A stretch of 64,000 bases of DNA from Sinotaia quadrata (GCA_028829895.1 CM054181.1:66517259-66581258); one strand, 5' to 3'; shown: positions 46,981 through 60,415, counted from the first letter of the stretch. Program-made: numbers and translations. Notes: generated by a model not told the origin, from the letters alone.

Positions 46981-47668
46981 GAAGAAATAGAAAACTGAGT
47001 AAATGCCATCGCAAATCCTAAGCTATATTCTTGATAAAAAAAAATTTAAAAAAGGGTGATAACCTGACACCAACTGGGACAGCAAGCAAAGACATGCTAG
47101 CGGACACTGGAACAACGACACCGCATATTCCAAACTGGTAACTTGACACTTGAGTAAACAGAACAAACAGAAAGACAATAAAAATAACTTTGACCTAACC
47201 GTACCAGTATAGTGACTGGTTGTGGCAGTCGGAATGACTGGGCGGACCACAATTTGGTGCGGAGTGTAAAATGTGCTAATTAGCTAAAATCAAAAAAACC
47301 GATGCCAGTTAGGAGTTATGGGAGTCAGAAAATGGCATAAAGATTCAGAGAAAAGCTGTTGGCACTCACATAGTCTCTTTGTCCACGGCATACTCAGGGT
47401 AGCTTCCGGGAAGACAAGAGAGCAATATTAAGTAGATTTTAAAGGAAGTAAAAAATAAATGGTTGGCTCAGAGAATAGACTAGGAAAGTTTGGTTAGATA
47501 AGCTGTTTCATTAATGAATAGTCTGGTTCATAAGAGTCATTAATTAAGCAGATGATATGATAACTTTTCATATAGTATTACGATTTCATTTATCTTTGGT
47601 AGCTGTAGTTGTTTACTTTAAAGTAGCAATAGTATGCTAAATTAATCATTAGAATATATGTTGTCGTA
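46981..47668. other. No gene seen
   Basis: AT-rich; no recognisable feature. Confidence 0.5.
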
Positions 47669-48270
47669 GAATTACAACACTGCCATTGAAGAACGACAAC
47701 GCTGCCGTGGAAGGATAACAATACTACCACAGACGTACAACAACGTTGCCATAGAAGTACAACAACACTACCACAGAAGTACAACAACGCTGCCATAGAG
47801 AAACAACAACACTACCACAGAAATACAACAACGCTGCCATAGAAAAACAACAACAACACCACAGAAGTACAACAACGCTGCCATTGAAGTACAACAACAC
47901 TGCCATAGAAAAAAAAACAACACTACCACGGAAGTAGAACAACACTGCCATTGAAGTACAATAACACTGCCATAGAAGTACAACAACACTGCCATAGAAG
48001 TACAACAGCACTGCCATAGATAGTACAACAACACTATCATAGAAGTACAACAGCGCTGCCATAGAAGTACAACAACACTGCCAAGAAGTACAACAACGCT
48101 GTCTGTTGTTGAAGTACAATAACACTGCCATAGAAGTACAACAACACTGCCATAGAAGTACAACAGCACTGCCATAGATAGTACAACAACACTATCATAG
48201 AAGTACAACAGCACTGCCATAGAAGTAGAACAACACTGCCAAGAAGTACAACAACGCTGTCTGTTGTTGA
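47669..48270. repeat. Minisatellite, about 22-bp unit, with an embedded segmental duplication
   Basis: The basic unit is ACAACAACACTGCCATAGAA plus GT. About 155 bp ending in CGCTGTCTGTTGTTGA occurs twice (about 47955-48112 and 48118-48268), so the array has a second level of duplication. Long minus-strand frames through it are repeat artefacts rich in Cys, Leu and Val. Confidence 0.92.
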
Positions 48271-48411
48271 CAAAGTGGTCGAAGACGACTGTAAGAGCAG
48301 TTACAAGTTAATGTTCGAGAAATAACGGCAACACAACCAAAGCATAGCAGGTACACTGCACATAAAGATCTATATTCATGTCACATTGGTGGAGAAATAT
48401 GCATACGTACA

Positions 48412-48656
48412 TCTAAATTCAAACCGTTTTAGTGAGCAGTGTCAAACAGAAATCTAAATTCAAACCGTTTTAGTGAGCAGTGTCAAACTGAAATCTAAAT
48501 TCAAACCGTTTTAGTGAGCAGTGTCAAACAGAAATCTAAATTCAAACCGTTTTAGTGAGCAGTGTCAAACAGAAATCTAAATTCAAACCGTTTTAGTGAG
48601 CAGTGTCAAACAGAAATCTATATTCAAACCGTTTTAGTGAGTAGTGTCAAACAGAA
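48412..48656. repeat. Minisatellite, 41-bp unit, 6 copies
   Basis: The unit contains AAATCTAAATTCAAACCGTT and TTAGTGAGCAGTGTCAAACA; very homogeneous. Confidence 0.95.
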
Positions 48657-48709
48657 ACCCTTGAAGAATGCGAGCTTGTTTGTGTAAGACGCAGTCACTG
48701 CGTGTACCT

Positions 48710-49200
48710 TGTGAGGTCAGTCAGTACATAACATTCCAATGTCGGTAAGTCTGTGGTCAGTCAATGTAACTATATCATCAGTTTATATGTAAGACATCAG
48801 CAAATCTGTGTAAGTGTGTATCCCAACCAGACAGTGTAAATACGTCAGTCTGTCTCTGTACAGTGCAGGCATGGTTCAGTAAATTCGTGTAACTACGTCA
48901 GTGTGTGTAAATACGTCAGTCAGCCTGTTTAAATACGTCAGTCTGACCGGGTAGCAGTGCAGGCATGGTTCAGTCAATTTACGTCAGTGTGTGTATATAC
49001 GTCAGTCAGCCTGTTTAAATACGTCAGTCTGTCAGTGTAGCACTGCATACACGATTCAATAAGCTTGTGTAATTATGTCAGTGTACTTAAATACGTAGAT
49101 CGGTACGTTTAAGTGCGTCAGTCAGCCTATGTGGCAAGGCAGATACGTCTTTGTTTAAGTACGTCACCATTCTGTGAAGTATTCTGTGTTATCAGTTTGT
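48710..49200. repeat. Degenerate repeat region with ACGTCAGTC words
   Basis: Irregular copies of TACGTCAGTCTGTC and GTGTAAATACGTCAGT, spaced 20-45 bp. An old or shuffled array. Confidence 0.8.
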
Positions 49201-50214
49201 CAGTCAGCCTGCTTTTCCCGTTTTGGGGGCAAATGAAGTAATCATTCTGGTCAAGTTGTAATGTTAGAAATTAACACAGGGCAAAAACATCAAAGAACTC
49301 ACCAAACTCGACGATAGCAAAATCACAGCAGCAGCCTAATAACCATAACTCTGAACTAAGTATGTATCTTAAGACCCGATTTGATAGTATGCCACACACA
49401 CATGGTTACGGCCCTTTAATCACGGCTATTGTTGCAGCCACTCTGAAGCTTTGTATATTACGCACTATAATAGATTAGCAACCTGATCACATTGTGTCCT
49501 CCTTGGGGGTCAGTCTGTGATCACGTGACTCCTGTCATTGTTTATAGATTCATGCAAATAGAAACATCAGTACTTATTGTTCTAAAAATATCAGATCTCG
49601 ACTAGCGAACAAATGGCAGCTGAATAGGGGAGGGAGGAAAATATTAGCTTTGAATAAACTCTAACTGTGTATCGTGTGTACAATTATAATGAAGAAATTA
49701 GTTTTGCGTGTCAGTGCACTTTCAAATTATGGAGTGCCTCCGTAGACAACAGTCGTGTACCCAAGAAGACCTAACAGCCCCTTATACAACAGTCATGTTT
49801 CATTTTAGGAAATGTTTAGAGTTAGTGTGTTTTAGAGAAAAGTCAGGGTTAGGGGTTTTTTTTAGAGAAAGGTCAGGGTTAAGTATAGGATTAACTGCAA
49901 ATAAAAAAAAACGAAAATAAATCCATACACTAAAGTTGCTTTTATTTAGAGTTGTCTTTTCATTAAGTTTTAATTCCTCGTTGTTGTTTTTTCTTCTGCT
50001 AATTTGTGTGTGTTATTAACACATATTATATTGCAGTAAAAATTGCATTGAGTAATACTTTGCACTTACATAATATAACTTTTGACCTTCGATATTACAG
50101 ACACCTTATTATTTTTTGACGGTTGTGTACGGAGTGCTGCCTTTAACTTAACTGTTTAGCTATATATACGTTGTGTGTGCAATTTGAATGAAATAATGAC
50201 TCGTGACTCGTAAA
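49201..50214. other. No gene seen
   Basis: AT-rich. A small duplication with TTAGAGAAAAGTCAGGGTTA occurs at about 49830-49885. Confidence 0.5.
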
Positions 50215-50680
50215 CAAACTGTTCTAGGGACGCCCACTCTGTAACTCTCTGCAACTAGTAAATAAACTGCTCTACTAACACCCACTGTGCAACTCTCTAT
50301 AACTAGTAAATGAACTGCTTTACTGAAACCCATCCTGTAACTCTCTGTAACTAGTAAATAAATTGCTCTAGTAAAATAAACTATAACTAGTAAACAAACC
50401 CTACTGACATCCCACTCTGCAGCTCTCTGTAACTAGTAAACAAACTGCTCTACGGGCACCCACTCTGTAACTAGTAAACAAACTGCTCTACTAACACCCA
50501 CTGTGCAACTCTCTATAACTAGTAAATGAACTGCTTTACTGAAACCCATCCTGTAACTCTCTGTAACTAGTAAACAAACTGCTCTACTAACACCCACTCT
50601 GTAACTAGTAAACAAACTGCTCTACTAACACCCACTCTGTAACTAGTAAACAAACTGCTCTACGGGCACCCACTCTGTAA
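50215..50680. repeat. Compound minisatellite with AACTAGTAAACAAACTGCTC
   Basis: About ten irregular copies, alternately long and short, of a unit with CTAGTAAACAAACTGCTCTA and CACCCACTCTGTAACT. Larger blocks are duplicated (about 50250-50350 again at 50480-50580). Confidence 0.88.
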
Positions 50681-52679
50681 ATACCCGTTCAGAGGCTCGA
50701 AGCTTTATAAATTGGAGGAAAGGTGTATTTGCCACAATACCCGATTTTACTGTGGGAATCTAGATTACTACAAGTTGTCAGCGATGGTTTTCTGCCAGTG
50801 TGATTCAATAGTCCCACTGTGTGTAAAAGAAACAAAATCGTTCAAATATTTGTATGTTGTTCCATTTGAAAGACTTTATGTCTTCATTCTTATATTTCAT
50901 GTAATATATTTCGCAATCAAGATTTTGTAGTTATATTTTCGTCGGTTTGGACCGTTGGTCGTAAAATTGCTAATATTATGGGTGTCATCAAATCGCTAAT
51001 ATGTTTGACCGATCTTCATTATTACGAATCGGGTCTTCACACACACACCCCCGACCACATTAATTATTGTATCCTCCTGTAGACATAAAACTCTCAAACA
51101 CACCAAAATCAACCAAACCAGTCAAAGGTACTGGCATTTGAATAGTCAGAATGAGTTCCATTGGTGTACAAAGCAAAGGGAGTGAATAATAAATAGTTTG
51201 TTTGCTCTGCATGTTCTTGAGGTTTCCTCGTCATTTTATACAAATAGAATTTCATCTACTGAAACTTCCGGTTGCCTCTAAATCTTCCGCACATTTTGGG
51301 AGAATAACACTCTAAGGCTCAAAATATTTGGCAAGCGGAAACTCTGTATAGCGCTGAATGAAATGTTGGAAAGTTGAAACATTAAGGGGTTAAATATTAA
51401 TAGTAGAAGAACGTTGAATGCATGATATATTTATATTTAGGAACACTGATAAAACTTTAATAATTTAGAAACATTGGGTAATGAAATATTGATAAATAGA
51501 ATATCAAAAGATAAACCATGAAACATACAGCATTAGGAGGAAAGTACTGAGGTACAAAACAATAAATTAAACAATGAGGAATGTTGTGTAAATAGTTAAA
51601 AACTCAGAGCGGTGAAACATTAATTAAAAAAAAATGAAAGATGACAAGTTAAAATTTTTTAAATATTGAAAGGTTGATTACTTTAATGAAAGAAATGAAT
51701 GAGTTCAAAAGAGGAATTTCTGTCTCCAACGTGAGACATCCCCGTGTTGGAGTAAACTTGAACTCTGCCATTGTTCAGAACATCGTCTTTCCAATTGTGC
51801 TTATGTCAGTGGGATTTTTTATTAATTAATCCACCCGACTAAAGCACGTAAATAGAAACGAAGTTGTTGTGAAGTGTCCTCAGTCAATTAGAATGCTGGT
51901 GATGTAATTTTTCTGTTCTCGACGCATTTGTATTGTGAAGTAGCAAGAGGAAAGTTTTAAAGGGGAGCTAATTGTTTGTGCCTTAAATTTTCTGTTACCT
52001 ATCCATTAGAATGATTAGATGAATAAGCTGTATTAATAAGATGAACATGATTAACAGTTATACTGCTATTTAAAATAATTTTTAAAACATCTGCTTATAC
52101 ATTCTATTCAAGAAAGGTCACTATATGTTACAGGAATGACAACAATTTTCAAGCATTATCACTCACGCACATGCACTTGCACGCGCGCGCGCGCACCCAG
52201 CCACACACACATACACACACACAAAATTTTATTCTAATACACAGTGTTACGACCTAACACAAAATTATCACTAAAACAACATCAAGTCTTTGTAAACTTA
52301 CACAAAACTGAGTTAGAAAAACTCGATCATTTTCTCTTTTTCCCGTGGTAAAGAAAGAAATGAGATTTTACTAAATGCATTGTTGAATAGCTACAATAAC
52401 TAGCACACGTGACAATAAACATGTAAAGTATTGACCGAAGTATTCCACAGAAAGCAAGTCACTCTACAACATAGAAACTAGCAATACAAAAATAAGAAAC
52501 ACTCTAAATATGAAGTCTTATACACAGTTTTTAAATGCTTCGTTACGATTCTTGGACACTTCAGTCAGTGACGTCACGGTATTCCTAACTGGTCGAAGTT
52601 TATGCAATATTTACCAAAATAGATTGTTAGCCAATTCAAGTTATGTCCTTCCTGGGACGATCTTATCCTGGTGGCTCCT
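50681..52679. other. No gene seen
   Basis: AT-rich. At 51360-51620 GAAACATTAA and AATATTGA words recur in a vague repeat pattern. A CGCGCGCGCG run with (CA)n is at 52168-52220. Confidence 0.5.
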
Positions 52680-52980
52680 GAGAGGTTTGTGTAAGTTTAT
52701 ATATCAACCTACAGCGCTTAAGCTACATTCACACTACAAAGTTTTTAGGTTGTATAAGTTTATACATCACAACCTACAGCACTTAAGCTACATTCTCACA
52801 ACAAAGTTTGTGTAAGTTTATACATCACAACCTACAGCACTTAAGCTACATTCTCACAACAAAGTTTGTATAAATTTATACATCACAACCTACAGCACTT
52901 AAGCTACATTCTCACAACAAAGTTTGTATAAGTTTATACATCACCACCTACAGCACTAAAGTTTCATCAACACTACAAAG
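52680..52980. repeat. Minisatellite, about 58-bp unit, 5 copies
   Basis: The unit contains GTAAGTTTATACATCACAAC and CTACAGCACTTAAGCTACAT. Confidence 0.93.
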
Positions 52981-53226
52981 TCGCTTTTCCAGAGATCAAG
53001 CAGTGCGCTGATATCAATCTGTCACAGTACGCAATGATAGTTTTGTGTAACTGACGTCTGTAAAATGACTGAACTCTTTCAATTGCATGCATTATTAGCT
53101 AAACTGTTCTGGAGACACTGAATGGCTATATCATTTGTGGTTTTCGAACAGGTCATCAGGTCAGTCATTCGAGATTGATGGCATTTGTTCCTACACTTGT
53201 GAGTCGAGTATGTAAATGTATGCGTC

Positions 53227-53228
<2 letters not shown>

Positions 53229-53311
<83 letters not shown>
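53229..53311. repeat. (GA)n microsatellite
   Basis: About 41 uninterrupted GA units. Confidence 0.97.
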
Positions 53312-53313
<2 letters not shown>

Positions 53314-53449
53314 TGCGTGCAAAAACTTTGTATGGACTGGAGAAACTGGTTGTGTATGTAAAAACAACTCTGACGACTAGAGGAGATTGAAAAAAGGGAC
53401 TACTAACCATTACGTGACTTTAGGAGCATGTGTAGGGTTACAAAAATAT

Positions 53450-53830
53450 TGTGCATACTAAAGACGAAGGATGGGAGTCTAAGAAGAATGGTGGGGGGAC
53501 TACAGAAAAGTGCTGGGGAGTTAAAGAAGAATGGTAGGTGAAGAAGAATGCGTGGGCTAAATGCAATTGTGGGCAGTGAATACTATTGTGTAGGGACTGA
53601 AGAAAATGGGTGGGCTGAAAATCAATTGTGGGCAGTGAATACTATTGTGTAGGAGACTGAGGAAGAATGCTGGGGGGATAAAAAAAAAAAAAAAGAATGG
53701 CTGGAACTGAAGAAGAATGCTGGGGGGCTGAATACAATCTGGGGACTAAATACAATTGTGGGAACCAAAGAAGAATGTTGGTAGAGACTGAATACAAGTG
53801 TAGAGATTAAATAAGGTTGTGTAAAGAGAT
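53450..53830. repeat. Degenerate G-rich minisatellite
   Basis: Recurring GAAGAAGAATGCTGGGG and GGGCAGTGAATACTATTGTG words. The plus strand is purine-rich. Confidence 0.8.
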
Positions 53831-54049
53831 AGTGGGAGATTGAGAGAGAATCTGTATTAGGAGAATCAATAGGATTGCAGGATTGAGGGATCAGGGAGAC
53901 CGAGAGAGAATGAAATTCTGTGAGGATAGTAAGGACTGAAGATTATAGGGGATGGAAGATTGTGACGAATGAGAGAACGAATGTAGATGATTGAGAGAAA
54001 AGCGGGATCCGACAACGCTATAGGGCTAGTTATACTTCATGTGTATCGT
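53831..54049. other. Purine-rich sequence, no gene
   Basis: Decayed continuation of the GA- and GGGA-rich pattern. Confidence 0.5.
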
Positions 54050-54370
54050 TGGGTCAATCCTTCAGAAATGTAGAGTTACGCGTGACGTACCTATGTGCCA
54101 GACCATCAGGGACGTAGGGTTACGCGTGAGGTACCTATGTGCCAGACCATCAGGAACGTAAAATTACGTGTGACGTACCGATGTGTGAGTCCATCAGCGA
54201 TGTAGTGTTACGCATGACATACCGACGTGTTATTCTGTCTGGGACGTAGGATTACGCATGACGTACCGATGAGTCATTCCATCAGGGATGTAGAGTTACG
54301 CATGACGTACCTATGTGTCAGTCCTTCAGAGACATATGGCTACACATGATGTAATGATGTCACTCCATCA
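54050..54370. repeat. Minisatellite, about 59-bp unit, 5-6 copies, with TGACGTACC
   Basis: The unit contains GTAGGGTTACGCGTGACGTA and CCTATGTGCCAGACCATCAG. Later copies are diverged. Confidence 0.88.
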
Positions 54371-54414
54371 GGAATTGTTACCATTCGTTCAAAAGACCAT
54401 GCATTGTAGAATAA

Positions 54415-54439
54415 GTGTGTGTGTGTGTGTATGTGTGTG

Positions 54440-54476
<37 letters not shown>
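54415..54476. repeat. (TG)n then (GTGC)n microsatellite
   Basis: (TG)n passes into about nine GTGC units. Confidence 0.95.
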
Positions 54477-55261
54477 ACGTAATTAACTTTATATCGGTGG
54501 TCTCCAGCCTTTCTGTGGCCAAGAGCACATTAAAAATTTTAGAACAATATGGCGGGTGCCAAAGCTTATTTCAAATGCAAAACATCATATGCAGTAATAG
54601 AAAATATATGAATGTATAACATGAAAGTGGTAATTTTAACGTAAATAGATTGTTTCTGAATAAAATAGGAAGAAAATAAATGCCAAACATCAAGGGAAGC
54701 TACTCTGAGTAGTTAACAATATACTCTTCCTGGCGACATTGCTTGAGTCATCTTGAAATGAAAAACAAGTTATGTGTGAATACAGAGTTTCGTCATGGTA
54801 GAACAAAGTAGTGCTTTTATCTCTGTCTTTATGTTTTTGTATCTAAGTGATTATCTGCCTTTACTTATTAGTAACAGATTTTTTAATTTTTAAAACTGGT
54901 CTGCCGAATATCAATTTTTAATTTTGTGATTTAAGTGTTTATCTGCTCTTGTTCAAGATATTTACATTTCAATGACTGATTGCTTTATTATATGCCTTAG
55001 TTTTGAAGATTTATATGCACTTGTTTTGAAGATTTTTTTATGCTTATCACTGAATGCTTTAATTAGAGTTTTATCGGGGACTTGATCTTGATTTGAAAAT
55101 GTTGACTTACCTATCACTGACTGCTTTATCAGTCATTTGTTGTGGTTTGCCCTTTCTAAAGCCGATTTTTTTGTATAATCAGTGGGGAAGTTTAAGTGTG
55201 GTGTCTGTATGTGTTTGTGTCTATGTGCATCAAAGTAACTACACACACTTGTTTTAAAATA
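54477..55261. other. No gene seen
   Basis: AT-rich; from about 54830 a TTATCTGC...TTTTGAAGAT pattern recurs loosely. Confidence 0.5.
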
Positions 55262-55309
55262 CGATGTGTGTATTTGCGTGCGTGCGTGCGTGCGTGCGTG
55301 CGCGTGTGT

Positions 55310-55394
<85 letters not shown>
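55262..55394. repeat. (GTGC)n then (TG)n microsatellite
   Basis: Same two motifs as at 54.4 kb but in the opposite order. Confidence 0.96.
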
Positions 55395-55396
<2 letters not shown>

Positions 55397-55414
55397 GCCT
55401 TCATCTTATCTACA

Positions 55415-56850
55415 AATGTTTTCTTATCGATAATATTAGTTCTAGAAATGTTTTTCATTAGAGAATTTTAGTTGTAAAAATCTTTTATCAGACAATATTA
55501 GTTCTAAAAATGCTCTTATCAGAGAATTTTAGTTGTAAAAATGTTTTCGTAGAGAATTTTAAATCTAAAAATGTTTTCTTAGAGATTGTAGTTCTAAAAA
55601 TGTTTTCTTAGAGAATTTTACTTCTAAACGGTTTTCTTCTCAGAGAATTTTAGTTGTAAAACTGTTTTCTTATTAGAGAATTTTAGCTGTAAAACTGTTT
55701 TCTTATTAGAGAATTTTAGCTGTAAAACTGTTTTCTTATTAGAGAATTTTAGCTGTAAAACTGTTTTCTTATTAGAGAATTTTAGCTCTAAAATGTTTTC
55801 TTATTAGAGAATTTTAGTTCTAAAAATGTTTTCTTATTAGAGAATTTTAGCTCTAAAACTGTTTTCTTATTAGAGAATTTTAGCTCTAAAATTATATTTT
55901 TATCGGAGTATATGAGTTCTATAAATGCTTTCTTATCAGATAATTTATTTCTAATAAATTTTCCTTAACTGAGAATTATAATTCTACAAATGTTTTCTTA
56001 TCAGATAATATCTGTTCTTAAAATGCTTTCTTGTCAGAAAATATTTGTTCTCAAAATGTTTTCTTATAGATAATATTATTTCTAACAATCTTTTCCGATG
56101 AAATGATATTAGCTCTAGCAATGTTTTCTTATGAAATAATATTAGTTCTAGCAATGTTTTCTTATGAAATAATATTAGTTCTCATAATGTTTTATTAAGA
56201 AATAATATTAGTTCTTATATGCTTTTTGATGAAATAATATTATTAATAATCATTTTTTCTTATGAAAAATTGTTAGTTCTAACAATGTTTTCTTACAAAA
56301 TAATATTAGTTCTAATATATTTTAATGAAATAATATTAGTTTTAAAATGTTTTCTTTTGAAATAACATTAGTTCTAATAATTGTTTTTATCAGATTATGT
56401 TTGATTAAAATTTAAAAAATTCTCATCAGATAATATTAGTTCTAATAATGTTTTCTGATGAAATAATATTAGTTCAAGCAACGTTTTCGTATGAAAGAAT
56501 ATAGTTCTTATAATGTTTCTGGTAAATTAATATTTTTTAAAGTTCTAATAATATTTTCGAATGAAATAATATTAGTTTAGTAATGTTTTCTTATCAGCTA
56601 ATAAAGTGTTTTCTCATCAGAGAATATTAGTTATAAAATATTTCTCATCAGAGAATATTAGTTATAAAATATTTCTCATCAGAGAATATTAGTTATAAAA
56701 TATTTCTCATCAGTGAATAGTAGTTGAAAAATATTTCTTGTAAATGAATTTTAAAATGTTCATATCTGCAAATATCAGTTTTTAATAATTTTTTTATCGT
56801 TGAATATTAAGTTTTAAAATTTTCTCACTGTTGAATATTAGGATAAAATT
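55415..56850. repeat. Long AT-rich minisatellite, about 33-bp unit
   Basis: About 1.4 kb. Homogeneous core at 55620-55890 (unit with TTTTCTTATTAGAGAATTTT and AGCTGTAAAACTG); both flanks show stepwise decay of the same unit. A sub-block with ATTTCTCATCAGAGAATATT is repeated four times at about 56610-56715. Confidence 0.9.
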
Positions 56851-57526
56851 TACAAAAGAACAATTTAGTCAATCTCTATTTCTAAAATTATTTTGTCAAA
56901 CCTAATTCAGTTAATTCCATGTACAAGACATTTACTATGAAGATTATTTAATCATTTTGTCTGAGTTCATTGATTAAAATTGTGTTTTAATCAGCAAGAA
57001 AATTAACTTTAAAAAAGATGGATGTATAATCGGTGTGGTGTGGGGGACTTCTAAGTTCTAAATGTTTCTCTAATTCAGCAAACATCTTACAGCCAGAAGA
57101 AAGGGACCGCCATCATTTCATTAACAGGAAAGTGTGTGGTTTATACAAACCTTTATTGCAGAAACAGGTTCTATACCTGGGTGGTGGTGTTTATATGCAA
57201 ATAAGGATTACTTTTTAAAACTAAAGCCACCCACATTGATTTTGTACCCCATGTTGAAATCCATCAGGTTAATATATTTTTATTTAGGGGAGTATTAAGA
57301 TGTTTGCATTAAAAAATAGTAATTAAATATATACACTGATTGAAAACATAGTCCAACCCTTTGCTGTGTGGTGCTTGCGGGTGGGACGTCTGCAGGCGCC
57401 GAAAGAGTTATCTATCTTGTTTTTTAAGAGTAGTTCATCGACAAAAATAATTTGGAGCAGAAATATTTATGTATGTAGATTTGTTATATAAATGCTTTAA
57501 AGCAATAAAACATTAATGTTTAAACC
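56851..57526. other. No gene seen
   Basis: AT-rich. A short open frame at 57033-57218 shows no recognisable domain. Confidence 0.5.
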
Positions 57527-58690
57527 ACAGATATTAGAGTCACCACATTACAAATGTGTACATGTACTTTATTTTGATAGAATGGTAATTAGATATTAGA
57601 GTCACCACATTACAAATGTGTACATGTACTTTATTTTGATAGAATGGTCATTAGATATTAGAGTCACCACATTACAAATGTGTACATGTACTTTATTTTC
57701 ATAGAATGGTCATTAGATATTGAGTCACCACATTACAAATGGGTACATGTACTTTATTTTGATAGAATGGTAATTAGATATTAGAGTCACCACATTACAA
57801 ATGTGTACATGTACTTTATTTTCATAGAATGGTCATTAGATACTGAGTCACCACATTACAAATGGGTACATGTACTTTATTTTGATAGAATGGTCATTAG
57901 ATATTAGAGTCACCACATTACAAATGTGTACATGTACTTTATTTTGATAGAATGGTCATTAGATATTAGAGTCACCACATTACAAATGTGTACATGTACT
58001 TTATTTTCATAGAATGGTCATTAGATATTGAGTCACCACATTACAAATGGGTACATGTACTTTATTTTGATAGAATGGTAATTAGATATTAGAGTCACCA
58101 CATTACAAATGTGTACATGTACTTTATTTTCATAGAATGGTCATTAGATATTGAGTCACCACATTACAAATGGGTACATGTACTTTATTTTGATAGAATG
58201 GTAATTAGATATTAGAGTCACCACATTACAAATGTGTACATGTACTTTATTTTGATAGAATGGTTATTAGATATTAGACTAATTAGAGTCACCACATTAC
58301 AAATGTGTACATGTACTTTATTTTCATAGAATGGTCATTAGATATTGAGTCACCACATTACAAATGGGTACATGTACTTTATTTTGATAGAATGGTAATT
58401 AGATATTAGAGTCACCACATTACAAATGTGTACATGTACTTTATTTTGATAGAATGGTTATTAGATATTAGAGTCACCACATTACAAATGTGTACATGTA
58501 CTTTATTTTGATAGAATGGTTATTAGATATTAGAGTCACCACATTACAAATGTGTACATGTACTTTATTTTGATAAAATGGTTATTAGATATTAGAGTCA
58601 CCACATTACAAAGGTGTACATGTACTTTATTTTCATAGAATGGTTATTAGATACTAGAGTCACCATATTACAAATTTCTACATTTACTTT
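57527..58690. repeat. Satellite-like array, 62-bp unit, about 19 copies, with higher-order structure
   Basis: The unit contains GAGTCACCACATTACAAATG and TACATGTACTTTATTTTGAT. Two variants alternate: one with ATTAGAGTCACC and GTGTAC, one with ATTGAGTCACC and GGGTAC. They form dimers of about 123 bp repeated about five times. GAGTCACC and GTACATGTAC (palindrome) occur in every unit. Confidence 0.95.
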
Positions 58691-59034
58691 ATTTCGACAG
58701 AATGTTTGGTTAACGTGTAGTTCAGCAGAAAAATCATTTTTGAGAAAAACAAACAATTCCTGACAAGCAACGTTTGCATGGATTAGATACAAGCTCAGTT
58801 CATTTAAATTATGGGCCTTGCTTTGGGCAAACTTAAATTACCTTAATCATAATATGTTGCTTCTTGATATAGTGTGAATGGATGAAGATCATAATTTGAA
58901 ATTATAATTTGAAATAAATTTTAATTAATTAAACAAATTTATTATATTTTTCAATTTTAACTCATGGATGTCAAATCTGATTTATTCACTTTTACTTTGG
59001 AGTTTCCTTATCTACTTAGCTTGACTGATATATC
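58691..59034. other. No gene seen
   Basis: AT-rich spacer between two arrays. Confidence 0.5.
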
Positions 59035-59413
59035 ACTATGTAATGGTATAACATATATCACTATGTAATGGTATAACATATATCACTATGTAATGGTATA
59101 ACATATATCACTATGTAATAGTAGAACATATATCACTGTGTAATGGTATAACATATATCACTATGTAATGGTATAACATATATCACTATGTAATGGTATA
59201 ACATATATCACTATGTAATGGTAGAACATATATCACTATGTAATGGTATAACATATATCACTATGTAATGGTATAACATATATCACTATGTAATGGTATA
59301 ACATATATCACTATGTAATGGTATAACATATATCACTATGTAATGGTATAACATATATCACTATGTAATGGTATAACATATATCACTATGTAATGGTATA
59401 ACATATATCACTC
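59035..59413. repeat. Minisatellite, 25-bp unit, about 15 copies
   Basis: The unit is CATATATCACTATGTAATGG plus TATAA; almost identical copies, with GTAGAACA in two. Confidence 0.96.
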
Positions 59414-60049
59414 ATTAATGAATGAATTCTTTTTACTGGTACAGTTATACGGACCTGAAAAAATAATTATTTTATTTTAGGCAGGATATAAAGGTAACTT
59501 TTTCATAAGACTGACAACACTTTTGGTTTAAAATATTTATAATTCTAGTTGTAAAGTAAAGAATTATATCTAATGAATGTTATTAGACATTTCCTATAAA
59601 TATTTTGCTTTTAATATTTAGAAGTAATAAACATTTTTATATTTTAAGTTATCAAATTAAATATTATTGAAATCATTTGGAACCTTACTCTTACAATATA
59701 AAATCACAAGATTTTTCATGTCAACAGTAGCCTGTTATCACATTTATGACAAACGTTTGTAAACAATTCGTGTGATATTAACAAAAATATTGAGTATCGT
59801 GTATTTTTAAAAGTCAAAACAGTCTTTATGACAAAATCCCACTTGACATTGATCATGATATTATGGAAAGGTTATGTATAAAAACTAGCAAAATATCAGT
59901 ATATAAACAATAGAACTGGAGAAAATGCTGGTGTAAATGAAAATGTTTTATTCTGAACATGGATGCATTTTGGCAACACTAACTAACGAAAGCTATCTCT
60001 CAGAGTAACGATTGTCTCATAAATAATACTAATTAAAACCTCTTTGATA
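59414..60049. other. No gene; may include the 3' end of SLC52A copy B
   Basis: AT-rich. Holds the possible poly(A) signal at 59947-59952. Confidence 0.5.
59947..59952 (-). promoter_or_regulatory. Possible poly(A) signal of SLC52A copy B
   Basis: AATAAA on the minus strand, about 510 bases after the stop. If used, the 27-bp arrays at 60050-60415 belong to the 3' UTR. Chance occurrence is quite possible. Confidence 0.25.
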
Positions 60050-60415
60050 GAACTTTCACTATGTTGGTGGTGATTGGAACTTTCATTATGCTGATGGTGA
60101 TTGGAACTTTCATTATGCTGGTGGTGATTAGAGCTTTCATTATGGTGGTGATGATTGGAATTTTCATTATTGCTGGTGGTGATTAGAACTTTCACATTCT
60201 GGTTTTGATTGGAACTTTCACACTGCTCATGGTGACTGGAACTTTCACAATGCTCATGGTGACTGGAACTTTCACACTGCTCATGGTGACTGGAACTTTC
60301 ACAATGCTCATGGTGACTGGAACTTTCACAATGCTCATGGTGACTGGAACTTTCACAATGCTCATGGTGACTGGAACTTTCACAATGCTCATGGTGACTG
60401 GAAACTTCAGAAAGG
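60050..60415. repeat. Minisatellite, 27-30-bp units, about 13 copies, downstream of SLC52A copy B
   Basis: Two related sub-arrays. 60050-60190 has units with GGAACTTTCATTATGCTGGT; 60190-60415 has eight 27-bp units with GACTGGAACTTTCACAATGC. Since 27 is divisible by three, nonapeptide repeats are open on both strands. Position just after the stop points to 3' UTR or flanking sequence, not protein. Confidence 0.93.

Noticed and set aside
47590..48273. Several long minus-strand frames rich in Cys, Val and Leu
   Set aside because: Repeat artefacts of the ACAACA-type array; overlapping frames of equal quality exist at the same place.
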